From Methyloversatilis discipulorum (GTDB lineage Bacteria; Pseudomonadota; Gammaproteobacteria; Burkholderiales; Rhodocyclaceae), in assembly GCF_018780585.1 (NCBI RefSeq), contig NZ_JADMJL010000008.1, forward strand, positions 1-64,000: a DNA stretch of 64,000 bases, in the 5' to 3' direction. The position numbers and the translations under genes were made by a program. Below the pieces are notes generated by a model that did not search any database, was not told the origin of the DNA, and saw only the letters and a list, made by a program, of their open reading frames with translations. How positions within the stretch are numbered: the first letter of the stretch is position 1; every line of letters starts with the position of its first letter. Below, piece after piece: positions 8,234 through 18,480 of the stretch.

Positions 8234-9949
8234 TCATTCCGTCGGCTTGTCGGCCGTCGCGGTTTCGCTCGTCGTTTCGCCGCTGCCGGTGGCCACAATG
8301 TCGGCGGCCAGCTTGCGCCGCGCCTCTGCGGCCTCGACCTGTGCCTGCTGGGCCGGCGTCAGCGTGTCGGTGTTCTTCGCCGCAACGGCCTCCTTCTGCG
8401 CCTTGGCGCGCGCCATCGCCGCTTCGATCAGGGCCTTCTTCGGGTCCTCGGCGGGCGTGGCGGCTGCTTCACCCTCTGCCGGCGACTTGTCGGTGGCGGC
8501 GGGCTTCGCCGCCGGCTTGGCTGCGCTGCGTGCCGCCAGCTTGGCCGCCTTCTCTTCCTTCTCGCGTTCGGCGCGCCAGTTGCGGAACTCGAAGCGTTCG
8601 CGCGCCGAATCGGCGGCGTCCTTGTCGCGCTCGCGCGCCCAGATCTCGCTCTTCGCGTAACGGTAGTAATCGACCAGCGGAATGTGCGACGGGCAGACGT
8701 AGGCGCAGCAGCCGCACTCGATGCAGTCGAACAGGTGGTATTCCTGGGCGCGGCCGAAGTTGCGCGCGCGCGAATGCCAGTACAGCTCGAACGGCTGCAG
8801 ATCGGCCGGGCAGGCGCGCGCGCATTCGCCGCAGCGGATGCAGGGCAGTTCCGGCTCGGGCGGCGGGAACAGCGCCGGCGACGAGGCGAGCAGACAGTTG
8901 GTGGCCTTCACCACCGGCGCTTCGACGCCGGGCAGCGGGATGCCCATCATCGGGCCGCCCATGATGAGCTTGTCGGTGTCCTGCTTCAGGCCGGCGTGCT
9001 CGAACACGAAGCCGATCGGTGTGCCGATGGCGACGTCGAAATTGCGTGGACGGTCCACATTGCCGGCAACGGTGACGATGCGGCGGGTCAGCGGCTCGCC
9101 GTGTTCGAGGGCGTTCCAGACGGCGAGGGCGGTCGCCACGTTGAAGCACTGCACGCCGAAGTCGGTCGAGCGGCTGCCGTGCGGCACTTCGATGCCGGTC
9201 AGCACGCGGATCAGCTGCTTGGCGCCGCCGGCCGGGTAGCGCGTCGGCACGACGACGACGTCGAGCGAGGCGTGACCGAGCGCCGCGGCGGCGGCCTTCA
9301 GTGCGGCGGCGGCCTCAGGCTTGTTGTCCTCGACGCCGACCAACACCTGCTTCGCCGCCAGCATCTTCTGCATCACCAGCGCGCCGCGCAGGATGTCCTC
9401 GGCCTCGCTGCGCATCAGCATGTCGTCGCAGGTGATGAAGGGCTCGCACTCGGCGCCGTTCAGCACCAGCGTGTCGGTGCCGCCGGCCTTGCCCGGAGAC
9501 AGTTTCAGATGGCTGGGGAACACCGCGCCACCGAGCCCGACCACGCCGGCGTCGCGCAGGTAGTCGCGCACCTCGCCTGGTGTGGCCGCGTGCCAGTCGA
9601 AGGGCTCGCGCTCGATACGCTGGTCCTGCCCGTCCGGTTCGATCACCACGGCCATCGAAGACAGGCCCGAGGCGTGCGGCATCAGCCGCGGCTCGATCGC
9701 CACCACCGTGCCCGAGGTCGGCGCGTGCACCGCACTCGACACATTGCCGTCGGCGGCACCGATGCGCTGGCCGTGCAGCACCCGGTCGCCCACCTTGACC
9801 AGCGGCCGCGGCGTGCCGCCGATGTGCTGGTGCAGCGGAATGATCAGCTGCGGCGGCAGCGGCAGTCGGGCGATCGGTTCGCGCGTCGATGCGCCCTTGT
9901 TCGGGTCCGGCTTGACGCCGCCGTTGAACGAAAACAGCTTGCGCAGCAT
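8234..9949 (-). CDS. rsxC: Electron transport complex subunit RsxC
   Basis: A 571-residue peripheral subunit that binds NAD(H) and FMN. The N-terminal part holds the barrel-sandwich-type segment, and GAVFPSHLKL plus LNGAECEPF mark the NuoF-like domain. Two [4Fe-4S] motifs follow: CIRCGECARACP and CIECGCCAYVCP. The last roughly 120 residues are a low-complexity Ala/Lys/Glu tail, shorter than in E. coli but of the same character. The start at 9949 overlaps the rsxB stop by four bases. Confidence 0.96.
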   Translation of the reverse strand: MLRKLFSFNGGVKPDPNKGASTREPIARLPLPPQLIIPLHQHIGGTPRPLVKVGDRVLHGQRIGAADGNVSSAVHAPTSGTVVAIEPRLMPHASGLSSMAVVIEPDGQDQRIEREPFDWHAATPGEVRDYLRDAGVVGLGGAVFPSHLKLSPGKAGGTDTLVLNGAECEPFITCDDMLMRSEAEDILRGALVMQKMLAAKQVLVGVEDNKPEAAAALKAAAAALGHASLDVVVVPTRYPAGGAKQLIRVLTGIEVPHGSRSTDFGVQCFNVATALAVWNALEHGEPLTRRIVTVAGNVDRPRNFDVAIGTPIGFVFEHAGLKQDTDKLIMGGPMMGIPLPGVEAPVVKATNCLLASSPALFPPPEPELPCIRCGECARACPADLQPFELYWHSRARNFGRAQEYHLFDCIECGCCAYVCPSHIPLVDYYRYAKSEIWARERDKDAADSARERFEFRNWRAEREKEEKAAKLAARSAAKPAAKPAATDKSPAEGEAAATPAEDPKKALIEAAMARAKAQKEAVAAKNTDTLTPAQQAQVEAAEARRKLAADIVATGSGETTSETATADKPTE

Positions 9950-10527
9950 CAGGCGGCTTCCTTTGCTGCGGTTTCGGTCGATACCGGCTTCAGGTCGAAC
10001 ACCGGGTAGCGCCATTTCCAGGTTTCCACCGTTTCGGCCACCGGCACCATGTCGATGCAGTCGGCCGGGCAGGGCGGTACGCACAGTTCGCAGCCGGTAC
10101 AGAGGTCGGTGACGATGGTGTGCATCTGCTTGGCAGCGCCGACGATGGCGTCCACCGGACAGGCCTGTATGCACAGCGTGCAGCCGATGCAGGTCGCTTC
10201 GTCGATCACCGCCACCGACTTCGGCTTCTCGACGCCGTGCTCGGCGTTAAGCGGCTTGTATTCGCGGCCCAGCAGGTCGGCCAGCTTGCGCACGCCCTCG
10301 TCGCCGCCGGGCGGGCACTGGTTGATGTCCGCCTCGCCGCCGGCGATCGCCGTGGCGTACGGTTTGCAGCCGGGGTAGCCGCACTGGCCACACTGCGTCT
10401 GCGGCAGGATGGCGTCGATCTTGTCGACCAGCGGGTCACCCTGGGTCTTGAACAGCACCGACGCGGCGCCGAGCGCGGCACCGAGCGCCAGTGCAAGACC
10501 GGTCATCACGAGCAGTGCGGAAATCAT
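9949..10527 (-). CDS. rsxB: Electron transport complex subunit RsxB
   Basis: This 192-residue ferredoxin-like subunit has an N-terminal membrane anchor ([19 protein letters not shown]) followed by the Fes-domain cysteines CGQCGYPGC and two ferredoxin motifs, [12 protein letters not shown] and [12 protein letters not shown]. It relays electrons between soluble ferredoxin and the rest of the complex. The start overlaps the rsxA stop (ATGA), so rsxA, B and C are translationally chained. Confidence 0.96.
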   Translation of the reverse strand: MISALLVMTGLALALGAALGAASVLFKTQGDPLVDKIDAILPQTQCGQCGYPGCKPYATAIAGGEADINQCPPGGDEGVRKLADLLGREYKPLNAEHGVEKPKSVAVIDEATCIGCTLCIQACPVDAIVGAAKQMHTIVTDLCTGCELCVPPCPADCIDMVPVAETVETWKWRYPVFDLKPVSTETAAKEAA

Positions 10528-11102
10528 GAGTCGAGCCCGGCGAAGCCCATGAAGGCCAGGCTCATCAGCCCGGCGGTGATCATGGCGATGGCGTTGCCGC
10601 GGAAGGGCACCGGGATGTCGGCGCCGTCCAGCCGCTCGCGGATGCTGGCGAACAGCACCAGCGCCAGCACGAAGCCGGCGGCCGAGCCGAAGCCGAACAG
10701 CAGCGACTGCAGCAGGTTGTGGCGCGCCGCCTGGTTCAGCAGCGGTACGCCGAGCACGGCGCAGTTGGTGGTGATCAGCGGCAGGTAGATGCCCAGCACC
10801 TGATGCAGCAGCGGACTGGTCTTCTGGATCACCAGTTCCGTCAGCTGCACGATGGCGGCGATGACCACGATGAAGCTCAGCGTCGACAGATAGCCCAGGC
10901 CGTAGGGCTTGAGCAGGAAGGTGTCGATCAGGTAGCTGGACCCGCAGGCCAGCGTCAGCACGAACATGGTCGCCAGACCCATGCCGATCGCGGTTTCGAG
11001 CTTTTTCGACACGCCCATGAACGGGCACAGGCCGAGGATGCGCACGAACACCACGTTATTGACCAGCGCGGTGCCAAGCAGGATGAACAGGTAACTCGTC
11101 AT
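10524..11102 (-). CDS. rsxA: Electron transport complex subunit RsxA
   Basis: This is the first gene of the rsxABCDGE-nth operon. The 192-residue integral membrane protein has about six helices, with [20 protein letters not shown] at the N-terminus and ITTNCAVLG in the middle supplying the paired cysteines shared with RsxE. The operon promoter should lie in the 163 bases up to the GGDEF-EAL gene stop at 11266. No clear -10/-35 was identified there. Confidence 0.96.
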   Translation of the reverse strand: MTSYLFILLGTALVNNVVFVRILGLCPFMGVSKKLETAIGMGLATMFVLTLACGSSYLIDTFLLKPYGLGYLSTLSFIVVIAAIVQLTELVIQKTSPLLHQVLGIYLPLITTNCAVLGVPLLNQAARHNLLQSLLFGFGSAAGFVLALVLFASIRERLDGADIPVPFRGNAIAMITAGLMSLAFMGFAGLDS

Positions 11103-11265
11103 GACGGGGCGAGGATTCGCCGGATGTTTTCCGCAGGCCGCGGCGCAGGATGCGCCGCGTAACCGGCGGATTATCCGGCACTGCAGCGCAGCACTCAAGC
11201 TGCCGCAGGCGTCGGCGGCCGGTTATGTGGACAGAACCGCAGCCGTGGCGGCCGTCCGGCCGCGT

Positions 11266-14181
11266 TCAGACCAGCGCCGGGGCGGCGGCGATGCAGTGCG
11301 GCAGTTGTTCCACCGGAAGCGGTCTGCTCAGCAGATAGCCCTGGAAGGCGTCGCAGCCGTGCGCGGACAGGAAAGCCATCTGGGCCTCGGTTTCGACGCC
11401 CTCGGCCACCACGTTCAGCCCGAGATTGCCGGCCAGCGACAGGATGGTGCGCACGATGGCGGCCGAGTGCGGGTCGCTCAGCACCTCGTCGACGAAGCTC
11501 TTGTCGATCTTGAGCTGGTCCAGCGGCAGCTTCTTCAGGTAGGCGAGCGAGGAGTAGCCGGTGCCGAAGTCGTCCAGCGCGAAGCGCACGCCGCGCTGCT
11601 GCAGCGTGCGCATCGTCGCCAGCGTCATGTCGAGGTCGCGGTGCAGCATGCTTTCGGTCAGTTCGAGGCGCAGCCGGCGCGGATCGGCGCCGCTGTCGGC
11701 CAGTGCCTGCTCGACCCGTGCGACGAAGCCGGATTCGTGGAACTGCCGCTCGCTCACGTTCACGGCTATCGTCCAGTGCACCCGCAGCGGGTCGTCAGCC
11801 CAGGCGCGCAACTGAGTACAGGCGGTATCGAGCACCCACTGGCCGATCGGCAGGATGTGGTTGCTCTGTTCGGCCAGCGGAATGAAGGCCGCCGGCGACA
11901 CCATGCCGCGCACCGGGTGCTGCCAGCGCACCAGCGCCTCGACACCGGTGATGCGCCGCTCGGCGTCGGTCACCGGCTGGTAGTGCAGCCGCAGTTCGCC
12001 GCGCTCGAGCGCGCCGCGCAGGTCGCGCAGCAACTGGGCGCGGGCGGTGGTGTTCTCCTGCAGCGTGGGGTCGAAGAAGCTCAGCCGGTTGCGGCCGCTT
12101 TCCTTCGCCTTGTACAGCGCCATGTCGGCCTGCTTCAGCAGTTCGTCGGCACGGTCTTCGGCGCAGTTGAACAGCACGGCGCCGATGCTGGCGGTGGAAC
12201 TGACCATCTGTCCACCGAGGTCGCATTCGCCCGCCAGTGCGTCGCGCAGCTTGTCGCCGATCTCGCCGACGCGCAGCGAAGCAGCCTGCAGATCGATGCC
12301 GAGATTGCCCAGGATGACGACGAACTCGTCGCCGCCCAGTCTCGCCACGGTGTCCGTGTCGCGCACGCAGCTGCGCAGTCGCGCCGACATCTGCTGCAGC
12401 AGCGCGTCACCCTGGGCGTGGCCCAGCGTGTCGTTGATTTCCTTGAAATTGTCGAGATCCATCAGCAGCAGCGCGCCGTGCTGCCCGTCGCGCACGGAAC
12501 CGGCGATGGCCTGGTCGAGCCGGCTGTTCATCAGACGGCGGTTGGGCAGGCCGGTCAGTTCGTCGTGGAAGGCCAGCCGTTGCGCCTCGTGCTCGGCCTT
12601 CTTGCGCGTCGTGATGTCCGCGCGTATCGCGATGTAGCGCTGCGGCACGCCGTCGGCGTCGACCAGCGGCACGATGGTGGTGTGTACCCAGTACAGCGAG
12701 CCGTCCTTGGCCCGGTTGCAAATGTCGCCGTGCCAGACCAGCCCGCTTGAAATGGTCTTCCACATGTCGGCGAAGAACCCGGGCGCGTGCGTGCCCGAGT
12801 TGATGACGCGGTGACTGCGGCCGACCAGTTCTTCGCGTGCGTACTGCGAAATCTCGCAGAACTTGTCGTTCACCCGGGTGATGACGCCGCGTGCATCGGT
12901 TTCCGCGACGATGGCATGCGCGTCCAGCGCCGCCTTCAGCTCGCCCACCTCTCGCAGCGAGTCGAGCACGCGGCGCTGCGCGCGCTCGCGCTCGGTGGTG
13001 TCGTTGAGGATCAGCACCACGCTGTCGATGCCGCCGTTGGCGCTGCGTTCCGGCACCAAGGTCGATGACAGATGGACGGCGTTGCCGTCGTGTCCGGTGA
13101 AATTGCAGTCGAACTCCACGCGCTGTCCCTGCAGGGCCTCGGCCAGTCGCGGTCGCATCTGTCCGGCCAGCTGCGGCGGCATCACCGCGTCCACCGTGCG
13201 GCCGACGATGTCGCTGGCAGCTTGGCCCAGGTGCAGCGCGTGCATCGGGTTCACATAGCGGAAACGCAGGTCGCGGTCGATGCGCGCGATGTCGGCCGGC
13301 ACGTTGGACAGTATCGTGTCCAGCTCGCGCTCGCGCTCGCGCAGCGACTGTTCCGAGCGCTGCAGCAGTTCGTAGGGCTCGCGCAGGCCGATGACGAAGG
13401 TGGCGCGATAGACGAAGGTGTAGGCGGCAATCTTGTACAGATGGCCGAACATGTTCATGAAATCCGACGCCGTCGTGTAATTGGTGAACGCCAGTTCGCC
13501 AATGCCCATCACGAAGCAGGCGCAGGCGAGGTAGTGCGTGCGCGGATCGGGTGCGACACGGTTCTGCCAGAACAGCCATCCGGCCACCGCCAGATTGCCG
13601 ATGCACAGCACGTACTCGAAGCCGGCCTTGAACGCCGTCACGCCGACGCCGGGCACGAAAGTCACCGGAAAGAAGTCGAGAAACCAGGTGCCGGCGACGA
13701 ACAGCGCACCGGTGGCGAGCAGGCCGAACCCCAGCCAGCCACCACGCGACCCGGGCAGCGCGATGCGCGCCGCCACCAGTGCAACGGTCAGCAGTTCGAA
13801 CGAGCGGCCGGCCAACCAGAAGAAGATGGCCTTCGCGGTGCTGCTCTCGGTCAGCAGGGCCGGCATGCCGGCGTAGGTCAGCGCGTGGATCAGGTCGGTG
13901 CCGGCAACCACCGAGAAACCGAAGATGAGCACGTTAGAAGCGTGATCGCCTGACCTGTCGAAGCGGTGCCAGGCCATGATGACGACCAGCGCCGATACCA
14001 CGACCGAGAAGGTTTCCAGCAGCAGGTGAAAAGCCAGCATTGCCCCGTGCCGGCCCTCGAACAGCGGTATCGGCGGCAGCATCGCTGCCCCGATCAGCAG
14101 CAGCAGGGCGGTCAGGCAGATGGCAGCCGGCGAGCGCAGGCTGGACGCTCCGTGGGCGGATTCTTGTCTTGTCAGGGGCAT
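11266..14181 (-). CDS. MASE3-PAS-GGDEF-EAL cyclic-di-GMP protein
   Basis: The 971-residue membrane sensor has an N-terminal MASE3-type region of several helices (about residues 20-270), then PAS domains (about 285-530), a GGDEF domain and an EAL domain. The cyclase motif is intact (ARLGGDEFVVIL, near residue 614). The phosphodiesterase motif EALVRW (near 747) with DDFGTGYSSL is also intact. It could both make and degrade c-di-GMP, with the balance set by the sensor part. It appears to be monocistronic. The ligand of the MASE3 domain is unknown. Confidence 0.93.
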   Translation of the reverse strand: MPLTRQESAHGASSLRSPAAICLTALLLLIGAAMLPPIPLFEGRHGAMLAFHLLLETFSVVVSALVVIMAWHRFDRSGDHASNVLIFGFSVVAGTDLIHALTYAGMPALLTESSTAKAIFFWLAGRSFELLTVALVAARIALPGSRGGWLGFGLLATGALFVAGTWFLDFFPVTFVPGVGVTAFKAGFEYVLCIGNLAVAGWLFWQNRVAPDPRTHYLACACFVMGIGELAFTNYTTASDFMNMFGHLYKIAAYTFVYRATFVIGLREPYELLQRSEQSLRERERELDTILSNVPADIARIDRDLRFRYVNPMHALHLGQAASDIVGRTVDAVMPPQLAGQMRPRLAEALQGQRVEFDCNFTGHDGNAVHLSSTLVPERSANGGIDSVVLILNDTTERERAQRRVLDSLREVGELKAALDAHAIVAETDARGVITRVNDKFCEISQYAREELVGRSHRVINSGTHAPGFFADMWKTISSGLVWHGDICNRAKDGSLYWVHTTIVPLVDADGVPQRYIAIRADITTRKKAEHEAQRLAFHDELTGLPNRRLMNSRLDQAIAGSVRDGQHGALLLMDLDNFKEINDTLGHAQGDALLQQMSARLRSCVRDTDTVARLGGDEFVVILGNLGIDLQAASLRVGEIGDKLRDALAGECDLGGQMVSSTASIGAVLFNCAEDRADELLKQADMALYKAKESGRNRLSFFDPTLQENTTARAQLLRDLRGALERGELRLHYQPVTDAERRITGVEALVRWQHPVRGMVSPAAFIPLAEQSNHILPIGQWVLDTACTQLRAWADDPLRVHWTIAVNVSERQFHESGFVARVEQALADSGADPRRLRLELTESMLHRDLDMTLATMRTLQQRGVRFALDDFGTGYSSLAYLKKLPLDQLKIDKSFVDEVLSDPHSAAIVRTILSLAGNLGLNVVAEGVETEAQMAFLSAHGCDAFQGYLLSRPLPVEQLPHCIAAAPALV

Positions 14182-14345
14182 GGCGGTGACCGGGCCGGCT
14201 TCGCGTACGTCCAGGGTAATCGGCCCAACGAAGCAGGGCCTTGACCTCGGATCGCACGCTATTGCTTCTGTTGCAGCCGGTCAAGCTGCCCGACCACCCC
14301 GGCAGGTCATGCTGGCGGGGTGGCGTCCAAGCGGGATGTGTCCCG

Positions 14346-16523
14346 TCAGAAATCGACCGTGGCGCTGAGCACCACCGTGCGAGGAGCCCCCTGAACCAGG
14401 TAACCGAAACCGGGGAAGCCACCGGCCGATGCCCAGTGGGCGCGGTTGGTCACGTTATCCACGCGTGCCCGGAAAGTGACGAGTTTGTCGGCGACAGTGG
14501 TCAGATAACGGGCTCCCACATCGAAACGGGACCAGGAATCCAGTTTGAGCGTGTTCGCGTTGTCCGCATACTGCGAGCTGGTATGGATCGCGCGGGCGGT
14601 CAGCGTCAGCCCGCTCATCCCCGGCACGTCCCACTCGGTGCCGATGTTGTATTGCGCGTTCGGTACGCTGATCGGGTCGTTCCCGTCGTTCAGCCCTCCG
14701 ACGGTGCCTTGTTGTTCGGCGTCCAGCCAGGTTGCGCCGCCCAGTACGCGCAGGCCGCGCGTGATCTGACCGTAGGCGGACACTTCGATGCCACGGCTGC
14801 GCTGCTCGCCCGACGGGCTGGTGAAGTTGTTGATGGTTTCAGTATTCGGGCGCGTCAGAGAGAACAGCGCGATGTTCGCGCCCAGCCCGTTTGCTTCGTA
14901 CTTCACGCCGACTTCGCGCTGGTGGGACACCATGGGCGAGAACACCTGACCGCGGTTGACCGATGTATTGGGTGCGATGGGGCCACGGATCAGGCCCTCG
15001 ATATAGTTCGCGTAGGCCGAGACTTCCGGCGTGATCCGGAAGATCGCACCCGCGACAGGAGAGAGATTGGATTTGCGGTAGGTTTCGGTCCGGAGACCGG
15101 TGCCGTAGGCGAACTGTTCGTCCTCGATCTTCTGCAGCCGCCCGCCCAGCGTGACCTGGAAACGGCCATCGGCGAAGCTCAGCGTGTCCGACAGTGCGTA
15201 GCCGCTGAATGTCGTGCGTTGCGTGAGGTTGGGCGAAGCAAGGTCGCCGCCGAAGAAGGCAAGCGCCGGTTCCGTAACCTCGGCGGTGTCGTAGATGCTG
15301 GTGTTGAATGGGCTGGATACGCCCCACGCGTTGCGCGAGTCCTGCCGGTGTGCAGAGTAGGACAGTGAAATGCCATGCTCGACCGCACCGGTGCGAATCT
15401 TCGTACGTACGCCTGCTTCCCCGGTGACCACCTTGTCTTCGCGGACGTTGTCAAAACGCGATGCGGTGGCGCTGCCGTTGCTGGAGCTCAATGTGGTCGA
15501 CACCAGTGAGTTCTTCTCGTCGCTGTGGCGAGCCCCCACCGCTGCCCAGGCAACGGTGTCCGGGCTGATGTCGAATTCGCCTCGCAGCGTGCCGAACTCC
15601 GTCTTCTCGTCGGAATACGCCCATGGTTGAGAGTAGTTGCGGCGCGCGTCCGGTGCGTGCGGAATGTCGCTGATCGCACCGGGCGAAACCTGCTGGCGCC
15701 CACCTTCGAGCCGGTTGCTCTGGTGACCCGCGTCGGCGGAAAGCCGGAAGTTCGTGCCGCGGTAATCGATGCCCACGGCGACCACGTTCATTTCACGATT
15801 CTCGCGGTCGATGCCGGTGTCGCCGTCGCGGCGAGCCGCATTGATGCGGATGCCGACACGCTCCTCGGTGCCGAAACGGCGCGACACGTCGGCTGCCGTG
15901 TACGCCTGACCGCCGCTCTCGATACCCGCGGTAAGCCGGTTGATGTCCTCGCTCGGTGCTCTTTTCGGCAACAGGTTGATCGCACCACCTATGCCACTGC
16001 CGCCGGGCGCCGCACCATTCAGGAAAGCGCTGGCACCGTGGATCACCTCGACGCGCTCCAGCAATTCGCTGGCGACGAACTGCCGCGGCAGCACGCCATA
16101 CAGGCCGTTGTAGGCCATGTCGTCGGAGTACAGCGGGAAGCCGCGAATGATGTACAGCTCCTGGAAATTGCCGAAGCCCTGCGACAGACGCACGGTCGGG
16201 TCGTTCGCCAGCACGTCGCCGACACCGCGTGCCTGCTGGTCTTCGATCAGCTGGCTGGTGTAGCTGATGACCGAAAACGGCGTTTCGAGCTGCTCCTTGT
16301 TGCCGAGTATGCCGATACGCGCACCCGTCGCCACCTGTCCGCCGGCGAAGGCGGGCGGCAGGCCGGCGGCCGATGCGTCGGCGCTCGCTTCGACCACCAC
16401 CGGCGCCAGCGTGATCGGCGCCGACGGATCTTCGTTCTGCTGGGCGTGAGCGACGGTGCTGGCGAGCGCCGCCATGATGGCGAGCGCGAGGGGAGGGCGC
16501 GGGAAGGCTGGGGCGTTTTTCAT
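14346..16523 (-). CDS. TonB-dependent siderophore receptor
   Basis: This outer-membrane transporter of about 725 residues has a signal peptide (MKNAPAFPRPPLALAIMAAL, then cleavage near AHAQQ), a plug domain beginning at LETPFSVISYTSQLIEDQQ, and a 22-strand barrel ending in the outer-membrane signature ATVDF. The length and plug sequence match the ferric-siderophore class (FpvA/FhuE-like). A GTG five codons upstream (16538) is an alternative start. The divergent PepSY protein gene and the repeat at 16565-16585 suggest an iron-controlled uptake cassette. The specific siderophore is not readable. Confidence 0.92.
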   Translation of the reverse strand: MKNAPAFPRPPLALAIMAALASTVAHAQQNEDPSAPITLAPVVVEASADASAAGLPPAFAGGQVATGARIGILGNKEQLETPFSVISYTSQLIEDQQARGVGDVLANDPTVRLSQGFGNFQELYIIRGFPLYSDDMAYNGLYGVLPRQFVASELLERVEVIHGASAFLNGAAPGGSGIGGAINLLPKRAPSEDINRLTAGIESGGQAYTAADVSRRFGTEERVGIRINAARRDGDTGIDRENREMNVVAVGIDYRGTNFRLSADAGHQSNRLEGGRQQVSPGAISDIPHAPDARRNYSQPWAYSDEKTEFGTLRGEFDISPDTVAWAAVGARHSDEKNSLVSTTLSSSNGSATASRFDNVREDKVVTGEAGVRTKIRTGAVEHGISLSYSAHRQDSRNAWGVSSPFNTSIYDTAEVTEPALAFFGGDLASPNLTQRTTFSGYALSDTLSFADGRFQVTLGGRLQKIEDEQFAYGTGLRTETYRKSNLSPVAGAIFRITPEVSAYANYIEGLIRGPIAPNTSVNRGQVFSPMVSHQREVGVKYEANGLGANIALFSLTRPNTETINNFTSPSGEQRSRGIEVSAYGQITRGLRVLGGATWLDAEQQGTVGGLNDGNDPISVPNAQYNIGTEWDVPGMSGLTLTARAIHTSSQYADNANTLKLDSWSRFDVGARYLTTVADKLVTFRARVDNVTNRAHWASAGGFPGFGYLVQGAPRTVVLSATVDF

Positions 16524-16564
16524 TGCAGCGGAGGGCACGGTGTGCTGAGGTAGAATCGGAAGCG

Positions 16565-16585
16565 ACGAATCGTATTACGAATCGT
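16565..16585. promoter_or_regulatory. Possible iron-control site in divergent promoter
   Basis: The nonamer ACGAATCGT is repeated at 16565-16573 and 16577-16585 (12 bases apart), with a small palindrome CGTATTACG between the copies. It lies between the divergent receptor and PepSY genes in an AT-richer stretch. It could be a Fur or other regulator site, but it does not closely match the classical Fur box. Confidence 0.3.
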
Positions 16586-16673
16586 TCTTGTTTGCGTGTC
16601 GTTTGCGACATTTTGCACACCGTTGCGGCGTGCTGTTGTATCCCTGCTACCCCGAGTCCGGCCCCGCCCATCG

Positions 16674-17879
16674 ATGAAATCCGTTACGCCCGATCCCGCC
16701 ATGGCTTCCTGTGCGCCCGCCGCACGCTCCGGCGCCACCTCGCTGCAGCGATGGGTGTGGGTGCACAAATGGTCCAGTCTGGTGTGCACGCTGTTCATGC
16801 TGCTGCTGTGTCTGACCGGCCTGCCGCTGGTCTTCTATCACGAGATCGACCACGCCCTCGGCAAGCACATCGAGGCGCCGGAAATGCCCGCCGGCACCGC
16901 GCATCTGCCGGTGGATCGCATCGTCGACGCGGCGCGCCGCCACCACCCGGATCTGGTGCCGCTCTACCTTTTCAAGGAGGAGGACGAGCCGGACATGTGG
17001 GTGGTCAAGATGGACACCCGGCCCGACACCGACGAGACGCAGGCGAAGTTCTCGGTGGTCGATGCGCGCACCGGCGAAGTCCTCGGCGAGCCCCGTTTCG
17101 ACGAAGGTTTCATGCACCTGATGTACCGGCTGCACGTCGACCTGTTCGCCGGTCTGGCCGGGCGGCTGTTCCTCGGCTTCATGGGTCTGCTGCTGGTGGT
17201 CGCGCTGGTCAGTGGCGTCGTGCTGTACGCCCCTTTCATGCGCAGGCTGGATTTCGGCGAGGTGCGCCACGGCCGTTCGACAAAGCTGTGGTGGCTGGAC
17301 ATGCACAACATGCTCGGCATCGTCACCGTCACCTGGGCGCTGGTGGTGGGGGGCACCGGCGTCATCAACACCTGGGCCGACCTGATCCTGAAGGCCTGGC
17401 AGGCGGAACAGGTGGCCGCGCTGAAGACCGCCGGGGCCGGCGCTGCGCCCGGCGGCCGCGCCGCGCCGCTGCAGTCGCTGGTCGACGCCGCACTGGCCGC
17501 TGAGCCGGGCATGGCCGTCGCCACCGTCGCGTTTCCTGGCACGCTGCTATCTACGCCCTCGCACTACGCGGTCTTCCTGCACGGCGACACGCCGCTCACC
17601 GCCAAACTGTTGAAGGCCACGCTGGTCGACCCGGTCAGTGCGGCGGTGATCGAAACGAAACCGCGCCCCTGGTACGCCACCGCGCTGCTGGTGTCGCAGC
17701 CGCTGCACTTCGGCGATTACGGCGGCCTGCCGCTGAAGATACTGTGGGCGCTGCTCGACCTCGTCACCGTCGTCGTGCTGTGGAGCGGGCTCGTGCTGTG
17801 GTGGCGCAAGCACAGGCATGCCGCTGCGGTGCCCGCCAGCACCGCGCAGGCCGCGACCACCGCGCGAGGTGGCGCATGA
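16674..17879 (+). CDS. PepSY-associated transmembrane protein, putative siderophore-iron reductase
   Basis: The roughly 401-residue inner-membrane protein has a transmembrane helix soon after the start (LVCTLFMLLLCLTGLPLVF), a large periplasmic PepSY region, and further helices at about residues 165-185, 215-235 and near the C-terminus. Conserved histidines flank helices (HKW near the first helix; HVDLF; HNMLG), as in FoxB/PiuB-type proteins that reduce siderophore-bound ferric iron. The start at 16674 (MKSVTPDP) is chosen by similarity of form, and an ATG at 16701 is possible. It overlaps the next small gene by four bases. Confidence 0.85.
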   Translation: MKSVTPDPAMASCAPAARSGATSLQRWVWVHKWSSLVCTLFMLLLCLTGLPLVFYHEIDHALGKHIEAPEMPAGTAHLPVDRIVDAARRHHPDLVPLYLFKEEDEPDMWVVKMDTRPDTDETQAKFSVVDARTGEVLGEPRFDEGFMHLMYRLHVDLFAGLAGRLFLGFMGLLLVVALVSGVVLYAPFMRRLDFGEVRHGRSTKLWWLDMHNMLGIVTVTWALVVGGTGVINTWADLILKAWQAEQVAALKTAGAGAAPGGRAAPLQSLVDAALAAEPGMAVATVAFPGTLLSTPSHYAVFLHGDTPLTAKLLKATLVDPVSAAVIETKPRPWYATALLVSQPLHFGDYGGLPLKILWALLDLVTVVVLWSGLVLWWRKHRHAAAVPASTAQAATTARGGA

Positions 17880-18052
17880 AGGGCGCGAAATCGAATGCCG
17901 CCATCTTCCGCTGGCCGCTGCTGATCGCCGTACTTACCGCCGCCGGCCTGCTCTCGGCCCTGGTCGGCGACGACGTCTGGGACGCCTTGTCGTGGGCGCT
18001 GCTGGCGGTGCCGGTGGGGCTTTGCGGGTATTTCAGTCTCGCCAGGCGATGA
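17876..18052 (+). CDS. Small two-helix membrane protein
   Basis: A 58-residue protein whose ATG overlaps the stop of the PepSY gene (ATGA). It has two hydrophobic segments (PLLIAVLTAAGLLSALVG and ALSWALLAVPVGLCGYF) with a positively charged N-terminus. Small proteins of this kind commonly follow PepSY reductase genes in siderophore loci, so a role as accessory subunit is plausible. No specific function can be assigned. Confidence 0.65.
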   Translation: MKGAKSNAAIFRWPLLIAVLTAAGLLSALVGDDVWDALSWALLAVPVGLCGYFSLARR

Positions 18053-18111
18053 GCCGACGGCGTTGCGGGGGATGGCGGATGCGGCGCCTCACTCGTCTCT
18101 ACGGCGCACTG

Positions 18112-18396
18112 TCAGGGTGAGGCCCTGCGTCTCGCTGTACGCACCAGATTGACTAAGGCAATCAGCAGGCAACCCAGCGCCGGCAGGCACCACACGAAGG
18201 CCGCATCGGTGTGCACGGTCTGCGTCGCCGCGTCGTAGTGGCGGCCGAGTTCATTGAAGTCGATCCTGAGGTAACGCGAGTACCAGAGCCAGAAGAACGG
18301 CAGCGACGCCGCGAGCGGCAGAACGACCCCGGGGGACAGAATCCGTCGTGATCGTGGCCGGCTCTTGGATGTCATGGTGAGATCGGTGGGCGTCAT
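18112..18396 (-). CDS. Hypothetical small membrane protein
   Basis: This predicted protein of up to 94 residues has two hydrophobic segments, VVLPLAASLPFFWLWY and FVWCLPALGCLLIALVNLV, separated by a short polar region, and basic termini. An internal ATG at 18375 would shorten it by seven residues. No ribosome binding site distinguishes the starts. I do not recognise a family. Confidence 0.5.
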   Translation of the reverse strand: MTPTDLTMTSKSRPRSRRILSPGVVLPLAASLPFFWLWYSRYLRIDFNELGRHYDAATQTVHTDAAFVWCLPALGCLLIALVNLVRTARRRASP

Positions 18397-18480
18397 CGGT
18401 TGCCGATCGCCTGCGGGTGTTCGGCCTGGTCCGGGCTGCCGCGGCGGAACTTGCTGGTGGCCTCCACCGCGACAAGGATG